A stretch of 64,000 nucleotides of DNA from Chrysophaeum taylorii. Its lineage: Eukaryota; Sar; Pelagophyceae; Pelagomonadales; Pelagomonadaceae. Made by a program: the position numbers and the translations under genes. The notes under the pieces were generated by a model, which saw only the letters and a list, made by a program, of their open reading frames with translations, had not been told where the DNA came from and made no database searches. Of this stretch, positions 63,559 through 64,000 are shown piece after piece (the first letter of the stretch is position 1; the number at the start of each line of letters is the position of its first letter). The stretch spans positions 26,323 through 90,322 of the forward strand of contig JAQMWT010000365.1 of assembly GCA_029834535.1 (NCBI GenBank), written 5' to 3'.

Positions 63559-63581
63559 AACTGGTCGATTAGTAGTAAGGA

Positions 63582-64000
63582 TACACGGAACATTGGCTCG
63601 TCTAAGATGTGAAATGCATGAAATACGCAATGCGGGGATTGTTTCTAAGAGGAACCCAACCAAGAATAAGGATGCTGCGAGGAGCCGTCGTTATTCTGTA
63701 CTGAATCGTGGCCGCGGCGGCGTGTCATCACTATCCTCCCCTTTTAATGCATTAAATCCAGGCGTTGCTCCGACTAGTTCTCCTAATCGATGAAAGCATC
63801 ACATATCTATCGGGTTGCTCAAGGAAATCAGTCCACGCCCGTGACACCCAAGTCATCAACTAAACCACAAGCAACAAGGCCCGAGTACTTTCCTGCTCAA
63901 AACACTTTAAGTTCGAGTGTGATGCGATGATGTCAGGGAAATGTTATGGCGCATGGTGCCCAGCCACCAAATTTTCTGCTGCCACCACCTAAAGACCCCC
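63582..64000. other. Right-edge flank, no gene recognised
   Basis: Moderately AT-rich sequence directly after the composite element, which is inserted between this and the end of the Copia coding region. It may contain the Copia right end, but no terminal repeat partner was found in the window. Confidence 0.4.

Larger units (their letters stand above)
61796..63581 (-). mobile_element. Composite Helitron-like element, reverse orientation
   Basis: On the minus strand it starts TCCTTACTACTAATCGACCAG at 63581 (preceded by A) and ends CCTGCACTTA at 61796 (followed by T). From the head inward come a greatly expanded TCTG tract, tandem type-B units, then type-A sequence with helicase relic (about 62170-62760) and the GTGAACTTACTGG-rich tail. 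The host site reads ATA^TAC when the element is removed. Confidence 0.75.

Noticed and set aside
63025-63793. Cys-Leu-Ser-Val-rich minus frames and Asp-Arg-Gln-Thr-rich plus frame
   Set aside because: Direct translation of the CAGA/TCTG microsatellite.

Overview
The window looks like nuclear DNA of a GC-rich photosynthetic stramenopile, most likely a pelagophyte-type alga. This is an inference from four things. Long genes are almost intron-free. One protein begins with a signal peptide ending in the stramenopile plastid-targeting motif (ALAFAP). Genes are packed tail to tail with 0-4 bp between them. Repetitive DNA consists of Helitron-like, Copia, hAT-MITE and tyrosine-recombinase elements. 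No bacterial operons, rRNA, confident tRNA or CRISPR array were seen.

Layout. (1) 1-7702, minus: one open frame running off the left edge. It has a signal peptide, seven FG-GAP repeats and more than 2,100 residues of Pro/Ser/Thr repeats. Several long frames on both strands here are shadows of the repeat. (2) 10053-13679, plus: a 1208-residue fusion of an adenylate-forming (acyl-AMP) domain, a carrier-protein segment and a polytopic membrane part resembling an acyltransferase-3 domain. (3) 15194-17106: an LtrA-family membrane protein and a zinc-knuckle/RRM protein, convergent, whose stop codons share one CTAG. (4) 17126-24845: a stack of Helitron-like elements carrying decayed PIF1-helicase fragments. 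One copy is inserted in another and is itself interrupted by a 3.5 kb transposon with 15-bp inverted ends and a tyrosine recombinase. (5) 26178-35018: a type II membrane glycosyltransferase-like protein, a WD40 protein, a broken gene with in-frame TAGs and strong hairpins, a small secreted or plastid protein, and a plastid-targeted Asp/Glu-racemase-like protein. (6) 37955-45079, minus: a single-exon 2374-residue myosin with a MyTH4 domain. (7) 45511-63581: an AT-richer Copia retrotransposon (Gag, integrase, RT, RNase H), broken by frameshifts and split by Helitron-like insertions. A hAT-like MITE and large CAGA/TCTG microsatellites lie in the same block.

The mobile DNA can be read in layers. 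At four places the sequence flanking a Helitron-like copy rejoins exactly: twice restoring a Copia frame, once restoring a sequence present intact elsewhere in the window, and once giving a clean host A^T site. This fixes the element ends (TCCT/TCTT at the 5' end, CTTG/CTTA at the 3' end) and the insertion rule (before a T, without target duplication). The most interesting biochemical candidate is the adenylation-carrier-membrane fusion. The most interesting mobile candidate is the tyrosine-recombinase transposon with inverted ends.
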